The translations under genes were made by a program, and so were the position numbers. The notes under the pieces were generated by a model. It saw nothing but the letters and a program-made list of their open reading frames with translations, was not told the DNA's origin and did no database searches. A stretch of 64,000 bases of DNA from assembly GCF_023276375.1 (NCBI RefSeq), contig NZ_JALLPK010000001.1:248001-312000 (forward strand). The letters are read 5' to 3'. This document shows positions 43,038 to 51,245 of this stretch, in pieces. The DNA is from Halocatena marina. GTDB lineage: Archaea > Halobacteriota > Halobacteria > Halobacteriales > Haloarculaceae. Numbering within the stretch: the first letter of the stretch is position 1; every line of letters starts with the position of its first letter.

Positions 43038-44462
43038 TTAGGTACCAACCGGGGGTGATCGCATCGTATTCAGTGGCGCTGTCTTGAAACCACGCATCCA
43101 GCTGAACAGACACCGTCTCAAGTGAGACGACTTACTGAAGGCTACTACTGGTTTTGTTCGGTACGCCCCTCGGCAACACATCCGAAATAAGAACGATGGT
43201 TTCTGAGAGGACGTCGGTGGTGATCTCTCCGAATATGTCGTCGCATCGCTAGACGGTAGACGTTCGCATGATTCCACGGACGATTCGTGACTGAAACAGA
43301 TATTCACGCGAGTGGCAAATGCCGCTATGTCGCTTTCATCGAAATCGTCTGCCCGAAACACCGTTTGCAAACTGGCGAGCAAGGACTGTTCTGTTCTGTG
43401 GGTATCAATTACTCTCCTCAAGACGAGCGAGGAATCCGTGAGTTGTGTATCTCGGGAGGAGATATCCGGATCACTGCCTTCCGTCTTATCAGGCTGGAAA
43501 GTGGTACTGACGCTTCGCGCTTTTCCCGTTATAATTCCAATAAGATGTCTGCTCGTAGAAGCTAATATTCGACAAATTTGTTTCTGGTGGGTATGGCTGT
43601 CGGTGCTATCGTAGTTAGGCATCGTTGAGTATACTGTTTTGTTTGTACATTGGAATGATGTGGTAGAGAGGGCCGAAAGCTGACGACACTCTTGCCGCGA
43701 TATATTAGATGTGTGGGTCGGTGGGCTGTGCACCTGTTTTGATTGCTTCAGTTGCCGCATCAAGCACGTCATGGCTCGACAGAAGATGAGACCGATCCCG
43801 ACTTTCGCTATCAGGTCCAGTACCGTGAAGCCAGCTGTCTCGATGTAGAGACTGACTGTCCCAAGACCTTCCGTTCCGAACAGCCACCAGATTGGATAAA
43901 TGAGCCAGACGATTATCAGTAGCGTCCGAAGAGTCTCGAATGTGGATTTTGTATCACTGCTAAGACGCTGTGATTCCTCTTCAAGCGTTCTGTAGAGAAT
44001 ATAAAGCAGGACGAGGAGAAAACCTGTGGATATTCCCCACCAAATGAGGCGGTGGGCATCCGCCGAGAGGAATCCGCTCCCGCTGAACAGCGTGGCCAAT
44101 GCACCAGCCCCAAGCATAAGCATGTCTACCCCAACAAGGGTTGTCAACTGAGTCCAATTCGCGCCCACGAGCAGTCCAAGGTCAATCAGTAGTAGGGGGA
44201 TGGTAAAGAACCAATCTGTGTATCGGGCCCAATAAATAGGCATTTGTCCCCCACCGACCGTCACTATCGCCAACACAAATTCTATTGATATCAAAAGATA
44301 ATTGATAAATACGGTGGTGATGACGAATATTGTCACAATATCGAACTTCTGTCGGTGGTTGTTTTTTACACCCCATCCGCGAGCGATGAAATACAGCATA
44401 CCCAGTAGCATCCCCGTTGTCCCGGTCCAAAGCCATATCTGCTCTCTGATTGGTGCTGGCAT
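43038..44462 (-). CDS. bop: Bacteriorhodopsin with an unusually long C-terminal reading frame
   Basis: Residues 1-235 are a seven-helix light-driven proton pump. The pump triad matches bacteriorhodopsin Asp85/Thr89/Asp96 as Asp83, Thr87 and Asp94 (ARYTDWFFTIPLLLID). The retinal lysine is Lys220 (TVLDLIAK) with counter-ion Asp216, and proton-release Glu198 and Glu208 are kept (LFGTEGLG, YIETAGF). From about residue 240 (position 43742 downward) the frame stays open for some 235 more codons. That tail is Ser/Thr/Arg-rich and not acidic, with codon third positions not GC-biased. The stop is only 6 bp before crtY. The extension could be a real cytoplasmic tail, a decayed fused gene, or read-through of a frameshifted end. 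A TATA box lies about 25 bases upstream. Confidence 0.85.
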   Translation of the reverse strand: MPAPIREQIWLWTGTTGMLLGMLYFIARGWGVKNNHRQKFDIVTIFVITTVFINYLLISIEFVLAIVTVGGGQMPIYWARYTDWFFTIPLLLIDLGLLVGANWTQLTTLVGVDMLMLGAGALATLFSGSGFLSADAHRLIWWGISTGFLLVLLYILYRTLEEESQRLSSDTKSTFETLRTLLIIVWLIYPIWWLFGTEGLGTVSLYIETAGFTVLDLIAKVGIGLIFCRAMTCLMRQLKQSKQVHSPPTHTSNISRQECRQLSALSTTSFQCTNKTVYSTMPNYDSTDSHTHQKQICRILASTSRHLIGIITGKARSVSTTFQPDKTEGSDPDISSRDTQLTDSSLVLRRVIDTHRTEQSLLASLQTVFRADDFDESDIAAFATRVNICFSHESSVESCERLPSSDATTYSERSPPTSSQKPSFLFRMCCRGAYRTKPVVAFSKSSHLRRCLFSWMRGFKTAPLNTMRSPPVGT

Positions 44463-44484
44463 AAAAATGAGATCGAGTCGGATG

Positions 44485-44493
44485 GTAATAAAC
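44485..44493 (-). promoter_or_regulatory. TATA-like element of the bacteriorhodopsin gene
   Basis: On the minus strand gtttattac lies about 23-31 bases before the ATG at 44462, consistent with a leaderless promoter. It suggests that bop can be transcribed separately from the halorhodopsin gene 267 bp upstream. Confidence 0.45.
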
Positions 44494-44729
44494 AGCGTAC
44501 ACAGCTAGTAGGGCTTGCTGCTCGAGAGGCACAATTTTGTAAGATAGATGACTTGACTATAGAAGTATTTATGAATAGTCAAAAATTCATCCCCTCAATC
44601 CTCAGCAGTAGTAGGTATTCGACATCTCGAAGCATTATTTCCAAGACTCACACGCATTTAGAATAGTGGCAGATGGCAGCCACGCTAGCAATGTTTTTCC
44701 GCTCACCCTCAAGAAATTCAAATCGGTGA

Positions 44730-45566
44730 TCAGTCGTCAACTGTTGCCGACTCGGTGGCCAACTCCCGCCCTGTCATAGACACTATCCGCTCGTTCGAAG
44801 CAATCCACCGGAGAAGTAGGAATGCAAACACGTACTTTGCAAGAATATCGAGGACAGAGTAGCCCCACGAGGTAAGTCCTGGCGACTGGACGAGTGCGAG
44901 TCCTTCAACACCAACTGCCCAGATAATCGGGTAGCCGAGCCACAGGACGATTGTTAGCGTGCGGAGGAGTCTAAAGATATCACTGGTACCTGCTTCGACT
45001 GCAAACGTTGGCCACTCAATCACCAACGCATAGAGGACGACGATAAAGAACGTGCAGCCGACAGCGTAGAATAGCCAGCGGAACAGATAGGAGGACGTAA
45101 CTAAGGCTGCCGCGAGCCCTGTCATACACATTCCTATATCAGCCGTAATAACGGTGAAGAGACTTCCCAAGTTGGCGTCAGCGAGGAGCCCAAGCGCAAG
45201 CAAAATCAAAGGCGTTGAGAGTGTCCACGTGAGGTATCGTCCCCACTGGCTCATTACTTCCTCTCCCGCCAATGCGTGGCCCGCTGGCATCTCGATAAAA
45301 CTGGCTGTCAGTCCAGAAGCCAGCCCGAGATAGCTCGAGATTGAGACGAGCGGTATCATCAGTGTCGCTCCCCAAATGAGGCGAGCGCGGTTGCTCGCAA
45401 TTCCTCGACCCATGTATACGAATAGCAGTGCCGACAGACCAGCCAGCGCGATATTGACCCACAATGAGGAACTCAACAACACATCGTTCTGTATCTGCGA
45501 GAATGCGTCAGCTTGCGTTGCTTGGAGTAGAATCCCGCTCACGACAATTTGACCAATCGGTGACAT
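44730..45566 (-). CDS. hop: Halorhodopsin, light-driven chloride pump
   Basis: A 278-residue seven-helix opsin very close to Halobacterium halorhodopsin (LLSSSLWVN, RLIWGATLMIPLVSISSYLG, EMPAGHALAGE). The anion-pump triad Thr113, Ser117 and Ala124 (GRYLTWTLSTPLILLA) replaces the Asp/Thr/Asp of proton pumps. The retinal lysine is Lys244 (VLDILAKYVF). The start at 45566 is chosen because the TATA box at 45591-45600 lies just upstream; the longer frame to 45614 would begin before the promoter. It is followed by the proton pump, lycopene cyclase and beta-carotene cleavage genes on the same strand. Light-driven chloride uptake supports osmotic balance in brine. Confidence 0.96.
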   Translation of the reverse strand: MSPIGQIVVSGILLQATQADAFSQIQNDVLLSSSLWVNIALAGLSALLFVYMGRGIASNRARLIWGATLMIPLVSISSYLGLASGLTASFIEMPAGHALAGEEVMSQWGRYLTWTLSTPLILLALGLLADANLGSLFTVITADIGMCMTGLAAALVTSSYLFRWLFYAVGCTFFIVVLYALVIEWPTFAVEAGTSDIFRLLRTLTIVLWLGYPIIWAVGVEGLALVQSPGLTSWGYSVLDILAKYVFAFLLLRWIASNERIVSMTGRELATESATVDD

Positions 45567-45590
45567 ACGTATCCGGTTTGGTGCGCTGAG

Positions 45591-45600
45591 TATATAAAAT
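45591..45600 (-). promoter_or_regulatory. TATA box of the halorhodopsin gene
   Basis: Minus-strand attttatata lies about 25-34 bases before the ATG at 45566. The spacing fits a leaderless haloarchaeal promoter and decides the start codon of hop. Confidence 0.6.
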
Positions 45601-45966
45601 ACATCCGAGACCATAATACAATAAATTAATGATCTTATTGAATATTACAAACTCACCGTCTGTGTCGAGTTTTTATTGGTTTCTTCGTGTGCTCGATTTG
45701 TCGTATCCGTATCGATTATCGAGCAGTTCTGAGACACAGCAACCTCATCAAATAAATGAAATTTATATATTGGTCATATATAAGTTGAATCATTGGTCTT
45801 TTGTGGTATTGTACGGCCAAAGCCATCCACTCCAAACATTCTATCGGTTATTTGAAGATATATCTTGCTCCATTGGCGTTTGAATATTTGTAATTATGAC
45901 CGAAAACAATATTATGTGTGATGTTAAATCACAACATTATCGGCCCACGAGTGGTCGAGAGGATCA
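45601..45966. other. AT-rich divergent region between hop and the Nramp-like gene
   Basis: About 370 bases, strongly AT-rich, between divergent genes. It should contain regulatory sites for the rhodopsin cluster and the promoter of the Nramp-like gene. A plus-strand frame at 45629-45883 is Leu/Tyr-rich and looks like chance. No clear inverted repeat or RNA gene was found. Confidence 0.45.
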
Positions 45967-47712
45967 ATGACAGGACAATCAGAGAAGGGAGCGGAGACAG
46001 AGTCTGACGGCGGTGTCGTCGACGACGTCTACGCTAGTGCAGAGGTTGGAGAACAGTATCGAGATTCGATGTATCGAGAGGTGAATTACGAGGTTCTTGA
46101 AACAGCTCCCGACACCACGGATTATCCGAAAGCCGATGGGAAAGGCGGTTACAAGCTGACCGATTTACCGAAGGTACCGAAGGTTAGTCACATCGTCGGA
46201 CCGAGTGCGATCATGCTCGGAGCGGCACTCGGTAGCGGTGAGACGATGTTCTGGCCGGCAATCATCGCTCAGGATGGGTGGGCGCTCTATTGGGCGTTCT
46301 GGGTCGGCGTACTCACGCAGTTTTTCATTAACACCGAGCTTCAGCGGTGGGCGATGGCCACCGGAGAAAGCATTTTTCGTGGATTCGATCGCTTGAATGG
46401 GCTTTGGCCGTGGTTTTTCCTATTTGCCGGATTCGTCCAGCTCGGCTGGCCGGGCTGGGCTGCAAGCGGCGGAAAGGTGTTTGCCGCATGGACAGGTCTC
46501 ATTCCACTGAATCAATGGTATTGGGTCGGACTTGCAACGATGATCGTCATCTGGCTGTCGTATCAGGCGGGTCCGGTGGTGTACAACATCATCGAAAAGG
46601 CTCAACTCGTAATGATGGTCCTCGCGATCGTCGGTGCCGTCGTGTTGGTTTTCCTCGTCGGTTCGATCGGTGAACTGGCGAACTTGCCTGCTGGCGCAGT
46701 GAGTTTCGGGACGCTCCCTGCCGACGTTGAGATTGCGACGTTCCTCGGTGGGTTGGCGTACGCCGGTGCTGGCGGATACACCAATCTCTCACAGGGGGTT
46801 TGGGCCCGTGAGAAGGGCTTCGGAATGGGTATCTATCAGGGCCGTGTGAAAAATCCTCTCCGTGGGGATAGTGAGCCCGAGACGGTTCACGACGGATATT
46901 CGTTCGAGCCGACCGAAACGAATCTGAAACGCTGGAAAGCGTGGTGGAAAGTGACCCAACAGGAGCACTTTTTGACGTTTGTGGTTGGACTGCTTGTCAT
47001 TGCAACTGGTGCAATGACAATTACGGCACAGTACGTCCCAAGCGGGCAGACCGTAACAGGCAACGCTGTTTCCATGTGGCTCAACATCGTTATTCCACAG
47101 TTGGGGAGCGCCAACGCGTTCTTGATGTATATGGTGTTGTTCATCGCGCTGTTTAGCACCCAGTACGCCATCGTTGAGGCGTTCACCCGCAACACCGTCG
47201 ACATCATCTATCAGGTCTACGGACGAGAACACGGTATGAACGTGAGTCGCGTCTTCCTTGGAGCACTTACTGTGTTCGTGCTGTGGGGGATGGCGATCAT
47301 CGGAGCGAACGCCGTAACCAATATCACGACGCCGTGGATCTTCTTGGTGCTCGGTGCAGCGATGGCCGGCGTGATGATGTGGCCGTACAACGCACTCACA
47401 ATCATCCTCAACACCACCCGACTGCCCGAACACACCCAACCGGGATGGGTCCGCGTCATCGCCATGTGGTGGGCAACCGGCTTCTTCGGGTACTTCAGCA
47501 TCCTGTTGATCGGGGATCTCCTGTCAAGCAGCTTCGGGCTAAGTGTCTTCAGCACGACTGTAGATATCGTGAGTAGTGGTGTTGGCGGCTACGTCCTGTG
47601 GCTGATCGCGCTTGCTGTTCAGGTGTACACGATGTACCGGTCGGGCCAAGCGAAGCTCGAAACGAACGATACAGTCGAGAACGCCGAGGAAGCAGCAGGA
47701 TTCCTCGCCTAA
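45967..47712 (+). CDS. Nramp-related membrane transporter
   Basis: A 581-residue protein with 11 to 12 hydrophobic segments in the Nramp/LeuT-like arrangement. An acidic N-terminal tail of about 75 residues precedes helix 1, HIVGPSAIMLGAALGSGETMFW. At this place classical Nramp metal transporters have the DPGN motif, which is absent here. Helix 6 (LGGLAYAGAGGYTNLSQGVW) also lacks the A-x-x-M metal motif. A hydrophilic insertion of about 55 residues (near 280-335) separates helices 6 and 7. Haloarchaeal homologues are usually annotated Nramp family, but the missing metal ligands leave the substrate open. It is divergent from hop. Confidence 0.78.
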   Translation: MTGQSEKGAETESDGGVVDDVYASAEVGEQYRDSMYREVNYEVLETAPDTTDYPKADGKGGYKLTDLPKVPKVSHIVGPSAIMLGAALGSGETMFWPAIIAQDGWALYWAFWVGVLTQFFINTELQRWAMATGESIFRGFDRLNGLWPWFFLFAGFVQLGWPGWAASGGKVFAAWTGLIPLNQWYWVGLATMIVIWLSYQAGPVVYNIIEKAQLVMMVLAIVGAVVLVFLVGSIGELANLPAGAVSFGTLPADVEIATFLGGLAYAGAGGYTNLSQGVWAREKGFGMGIYQGRVKNPLRGDSEPETVHDGYSFEPTETNLKRWKAWWKVTQQEHFLTFVVGLLVIATGAMTITAQYVPSGQTVTGNAVSMWLNIVIPQLGSANAFLMYMVLFIALFSTQYAIVEAFTRNTVDIIYQVYGREHGMNVSRVFLGALTVFVLWGMAIIGANAVTNITTPWIFLVLGAAMAGVMMWPYNALTIILNTTRLPEHTQPGWVRVIAMWWATGFFGYFSILLIGDLLSSSFGLSVFSTTVDIVSSGVGGYVLWLIALAVQVYTMYRSGQAKLETNDTVENAEEAAGFLA

Positions 47713-47819
47713 GAGTATTCAGGTGCAGAATCGCATCTCACATCGCATTATTTCCTCTTCGTGCGGTACTGTATTGGTATTCCAAAACACAACAGTACAA
47801 TCGCATTCCCCATCATTCC

Positions 47820-48221
47820 ATGATTCAGACGATTCAAAACTCCGGTGCGGTCCAATCACTGTTGGTTCGCTATCGATTGGCGATCTACATCCTCGGACTG
47901 TTCGCTATATCGGCTCCAATCGTACTCGATCGGTTTGGTATCTCGGTATCGTCCGAAATTCGAACAGTCATTGTTCTCGCAAGCCTCTTCGTGATGGTAC
48001 TCACCTACGTCGCCGAGCGACAGTCCTTCGAACGTGCGGATGAGGAGCCCACGCGAAAGCAGAACTACTCTCGACAAGCACGCACCGCCATCGCGTTTGC
48101 ACTCATCGGCGTCGCAATCGGTGGTTACGTCTGGTTTACGATCGACCCAGTGACTGGATTACTGTTCGTCCTCGGTGCGTTGTTGTTCGTCCGAATCGCT
48201 TACGCGGGGTCAATTCGATGA
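47820..48221 (+). CDS. Small haloarchaeal membrane protein
   Basis: A 133-residue protein from the ATG at 47820 (MIQTIQNSGAVQ); the frame is open far upstream but that part lies over the end of the transporter gene and is basic. Four hydrophobic segments (about 18-35, 43-60, 86-105 and 108-125) and one central charged loop are seen. Its stop overlaps the next start by 4 bp, so the two are coupled. Function is unknown. Confidence 0.7.
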   Translation: MIQTIQNSGAVQSLLVRYRLAIYILGLFAISAPIVLDRFGISVSSEIRTVIVLASLFVMVLTYVAERQSFERADEEPTRKQNYSRQARTAIAFALIGVAIGGYVWFTIDPVTGLLFVLGALLFVRIAYAGSIR

Positions 48222-48736
48222 GCGAAAACATCGATTCCGACGCGTTCGATGATCTACCGAGCACGGATATCGAGGTTGAGGCTCACGTTCATTTTGGCAT
48301 GACGGGTTCATTCCCGCTCCGTATCGCGGAACTGTTTTTTGCCAGTGACGGTCTCCACATCGTCGAATACGCGTATATCACGCCGCTGTTCGGCCTGGGA
48401 ACGCGAAAACACAAGCGAGAGGCAAAGACGATGCGGTCGATCTACGACGTTCACGGTCTCGATGAAGTGTTGCTTCACGGTGACTCGGTGACTTGGCTCA
48501 ACTACGACACCCTCGATCGGATCGCCGTTCACGATGGTGGATGGATGGGACGTCCGAAAATCACCATCTCGACTGATGGGCCGACGTACGCCTACCGACT
48601 TCATGGTGACCCAGATACTGAATCACTCATCGCAGACATAGATGACTCCGCCGAGCGTCACGGATTCTCGGTTGAGTTGGTTTCTGGTGTCGGATTCGCT
48701 CCGCGCGAGAACATCCGTCAATTTTTTAGTCGGTAA
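48218..48736 (+). CDS. Conserved haloarchaeal soluble protein, unknown function
   Basis: A 172-residue acidic protein with alternating beta-like segments (DIEVEAHVHFGMTGSFPLRI, FFASDGLHIVEYAY, DTLDRIAVHDGG, PKITISTDGPTYAYRLHG), suggesting a PH-like or beta-sandwich fold. It is coupled by a 4-bp overlap to the small membrane protein upstream and converges with the CFI-box gene, the two 3' ends overlapping by about 11 bp. The pairing suggests the soluble protein works at the membrane with its partner. Confidence 0.7.
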   Translation: MSENIDSDAFDDLPSTDIEVEAHVHFGMTGSFPLRIAELFFASDGLHIVEYAYITPLFGLGTRKHKREAKTMRSIYDVHGLDEVLLHGDSVTWLNYDTLDRIAVHDGGWMGRPKITISTDGPTYAYRLHGDPDTESLIADIDDSAERHGFSVELVSGVGFAPRENIRQFFSR

Positions 48737-49328
48737 CAGAACCAGAAGACTCGGAGAGACGGATCCAACCGTGACTGAGTGCTGCACAGCAAAGACCGAT
48801 GATGTACAGCGCAGTCAGTACGATCGATAGCACTGACTGCACGATGGATGAATGGCTCGCCGTCCGGTGGTGAGCCAGAGACGCACAGCGTTCGATCAAC
48901 CAACGGACGAATCGGGTAGTCCTCGCGTGGGGATGCCGGGCCAGCGTCGCTGCAATGGGAGGACTCACAATTTCGTAGAGATGAACCAGCGCACGCCCCG
49001 GTGGTGATCGGATGAGTGCGTCGTCTCGAAACGCTCGAAGCGCATCGAGCGTCGGACCGTCACCCGCCGTTGCCGTCGTGATGAAACACGCCGAATGGTG
49101 CTGGGTTACTTCCACCCGTCTAGTAGTATCTTTCGCGTATCGCTCTGTCTCCTCGTCCGGAAAGGCTGAATCCGAAGAAACGACGAACGCTGTTTCGGAG
49201 TGACGGAGGTAGACGTTCCCGTGATCTCTGTGTTCGCCCTCGTTCGTAATGGCTGTCACGTGCTTCTCTCTGTTATCACCGATTTCGACTGGCGTATCGC
49301 TGTCCTCGTCACGTTCCATGATCGGCAA
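48726..49328 (-). CDS. CFI-box protein with C-terminal membrane helix
   Basis: A 200-residue protein. An acidic N-terminal part (about 1-75) precedes a CFI-box: CFITTATAGDG at 81-91, followed by LDALRAFRDDALIRSPPGRA and LYEIVSPPIAATLARHP, the usual continuation of this motif (CFIATA..G, LR.FRD..L, GR, SP). A hydrophobic segment near residues 163-185 probably anchors the protein. The CFI-box occurs at the C-termini of diverse proteins and its Cys is thought to be important, but the function is not established. A second start at position 49319 (MERDEDS) is possible. A single gene, convergent with its left neighbour. Confidence 0.75.
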   Translation of the reverse strand: MPIMERDEDSDTPVEIGDNREKHVTAITNEGEHRDHGNVYLRHSETAFVVSSDSAFPDEETERYAKDTTRRVEVTQHHSACFITTATAGDGPTLDALRAFRDDALIRSPPGRALVHLYEIVSPPIAATLARHPHARTTRFVRWLIERCASLAHHRTASHSSIVQSVLSIVLTALYIIGLCCAALSHGWIRLSESSGSVTD

Positions 49329-49440
49329 TCGAAGTCAATCCGGTTAAAACACACCGTAGAATAACGATTTCCGAAGTGGTTACCCCTGTCGAGACGATAG
49401 TACCGGTGGTGATTGAGCTATCCTTTCACTCGGAGGCATC

Positions 49441-49581
49441 TTGTTCTGGACGATTCTCGTCAGTGCTGTCCTCCTCGTCGTAGCCTTCATCATCAGCGGG
49501 CAGTACCTCCTCGCACTTTCTCTTGTTGTCCCTTTATTGCTGTTTGCCTATCTCGTGGATAATGCTGCGCCGTTACAGTAG
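49441..49581 (+). CDS. Candidate 46-residue membrane microprotein (TTG start)
   Basis: The frame runs from a TTG at 49441 to TAG at 49579-49581. A GGAGG Shine-Dalgarno-like sequence lies a few bases before the TTG. The product is two hydrophobic stretches: FWTILVSAVLLVVAFIISG, then YLLALSLVVPLLLFAYLV, separated by QY, with a short tail DNAAPLQ. This is the look of a small two-helix membrane protein. A stop codon lies just upstream in frame and no ATG is available. I do not recognise a family. Confidence 0.45.
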   Translation: MFWTILVSAVLLVVAFIISGQYLLALSLVVPLLLFAYLVDNAAPLQ

Positions 49582-50078
49582 CTCCCATGAGCGCTGCTCA
49601 ATACATCCTGCCGTTCAATTTTGAAAACTGAGGCAGCTTTGCTAGTGAGAGTGACAGTCCAAAGTCCGTAATGATGTGAGTGTGTTTCAGTCCGATCGCA
49701 ACGGACACGGACTATGTCATTTCTAATGGATATCGATATTTAATAATTGAATAGAACTGTTGCAACAGAGTGTCAGTGACAAATTCTTATGTGCAAATAC
49801 TTTGGCTGATCGCGACCACCAATCTCGACCAGTATTGTCCACTTACTGGGTAGGAAAGCAACTTCCTCACAACACCGTTTTTGGTTTGTTTGTGTGTGTG
49901 GATCCCCCAGAAACAGGAGTCAGATACGGGATAGGCAAGACTCTGTTAATAGCCGGTTACCCCGGTAAGAGACGCGTATCCGTACAGAGCAAGCATCTCG
50001 CCGAGGTCGTCAATAAGGGAGGCAAAGAACGAGTAACTGTAGTCTAACCGACGAACGAACAGTTACTCTAACAAAAAA

Positions 50079-50098
50079 GAAACTCGAAATCGAGTTTC
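50079..50098. other. Perfect 8-bp hairpin in an orphan region
   Basis: gaaactcg-aaat-cgagtttc forms a perfect 8-bp stem with a 4-base loop, preceded by an A-run. It could be a terminator-like structure or binding site, but no clear gene ends just before it. Confidence 0.3.
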
Positions 50099-50341
50099 CT
50101 GAAAACATATCTGTTCAATCAATCAACTGTTTCCTCCCTGATCAGTTACCAGATCCTAGGATAGATATAACCGCTATCGACATAATTTAGGAACATCCTT
50201 ATAACCGTTCGAACTAGTAATGTACACAAGGAACCGGACGACCGTTGGATGGGTAGTTAGAATGACGGTTTCGAAGAAGCGTTCCAGTCGTCGTGTATCG
50301 AGCGTGGCTGGTTGTTCGTCCGGTCGCCACAACGATACTCC

Positions 50342-50488
50342 ATGGAAGAAAAATCACGCACACGGACTGATGGTCGGTACGACAAATACGGACTCTTCGA
50401 AACCCGTGATGGACGCCTCGTCGTGTACGAGCGTGAAAATCCGAACGCGTGGATCCGTTCGGATGCCATCTCGGTGCTGGAAGAGTAA
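50342..50488 (+). CDS. DUF7331-like small protein (48 aa)
   Basis: ATG at 50342, TAA at 50486-50488; 48 residues, below usual cut-offs. The sequence has YDKYGLFETRDGRLVVYERE followed by NPNAWIRSDA, which fits the small haloarchaeal DUF7331 family as I remember it (YDxYGLYE...G.LVIYD..NP.AWIQSD). A mixed acidic/basic, beta-rich product. It converges with the HAD hydrolase gene. Function is unknown. Confidence 0.7.
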   Translation: MEEKSRTRTDGRYDKYGLFETRDGRLVVYERENPNAWIRSDAISVLEE

Positions 50489-50591
50489 ACCGATACGGCA
50501 GCTGTGATGGGTGTAATCGATTCGGTTACATCCTCCAACTCCCACTTTTGTTGACCGAAGTGGTGGATGATGAGGGCGTTGTGTCTATCGA

Positions 50592-51245
50592 TTATGAGAC
50601 GAGTGCTTCGAGTTCCCACAGATCGTCGATCTCGTACGTCGGCTCGGTCGAGAGGAGAGTATCGCTCCGGTGTGAACGACGGATGAACGCCGAATCAATA
50701 CCAGAGTTTTCCGCCGCTCTGATATCGCTCTCGCTGTCTCCGACGTACAGTGCGTTTTCGCTTTCCAGATCGGCCATTGCCCGCTCGATGAAGTACGGAT
50801 TTGGTTTTTTCTTCCTAACGTGTTCAATCGTCGGCTTTCTCCCGTAGTACGTCTCGAATCGCCCATCGAGTTCGAAATGATCGATGATACACTCGATCGT
50901 CGCGTGCTGATTCGAACTAACGATGCCACGCGGATGTTCGAGCGACCAGACAGCTTCGATGTCGTCGTACAGCGGCTTTCGCCCTGCACGGATTTCGGCT
51001 TGCTGTGCGCGTGAACTGTTCGTGTCCCGCTGCTCCCAGAACGCAGTCGGAGACAGATCATATTCGCTGCAGACACGCTCGAGGCGATCGATGGTAACGC
51101 CGATCGACAACGCTGCAACGTGTTCGTCGGAGGGATTCGTCACATCGAACGCTTCGAACGCCTTACAGACCGCATCCCGAATGACGGTTCGGTCGGTCAA
51201 CTCAGTCAGCACGCCATCGTTATCGAAAATAATCGCGTCATACAT
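50592..51245 (-). CDS. HAD-superfamily hydrolase
   Basis: A 217-residue HAD hydrolase with motif I FDNDGVLTE (the first Asp nucleophile is residue 8), motif II GIVSSNQ, motif III lysine in RKKKPNPYFIERA and motif IV ALYVGDSESDIRAAE. A four-helix cap (about residues 15-90) places it in the subfamily I phosphatases such as phosphoglycolate phosphatase-like enzymes. It overlaps the peptidase-like gene upstream by 8 bp, implying one transcript. The substrate is unknown. Confidence 0.9.
   Translation of the reverse strand: MYDAIIFDNDGVLTELTDRTVIRDAVCKAFEAFDVTNPSDEHVAALSIGVTIDRLERVCSEYDLSPTAFWEQRDTNSSRAQQAEIRAGRKPLYDDIEAVWSLEHPRGIVSSNQHATIECIIDHFELDGRFETYYGRKPTIEHVRKKKPNPYFIERAMADLESENALYVGDSESDIRAAENSGIDSAFIRRSHRSDTLLSTEPTYEIDDLWELEALVS

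Larger units (their letters stand above)
49329..50341. other. About 1 kb with only small candidate genes
   Basis: Most of this stretch has no recognisable gene. It holds the 46-residue membrane microprotein (49441-49581), AT-rich sequence around 49680-49760 and 50050-50220, and a perfect 8-bp hairpin at 50079-50098. A TTG-initiated frame at 49760-50047 lacks acidic bias and family resemblance. A TATA-like tataacc near 50201 may serve the DUF7331-like gene. Confidence 0.45.

Noticed and set aside
43287-43614. Plus-strand frames of 92-100 codons antisense to the bacteriorhodopsin tail
   Set aside because: Products are Cys/Ser/Arg-rich with no recognisable domain. They do not explain the unusual tail better than the minus-strand frame.
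49760-50047. A TTG-initiated 95-codon frame
   Set aside because: No acidic bias, no GC preference at third positions, no Shine-Dalgarno or TATA box at the right place, and no family resemblance.
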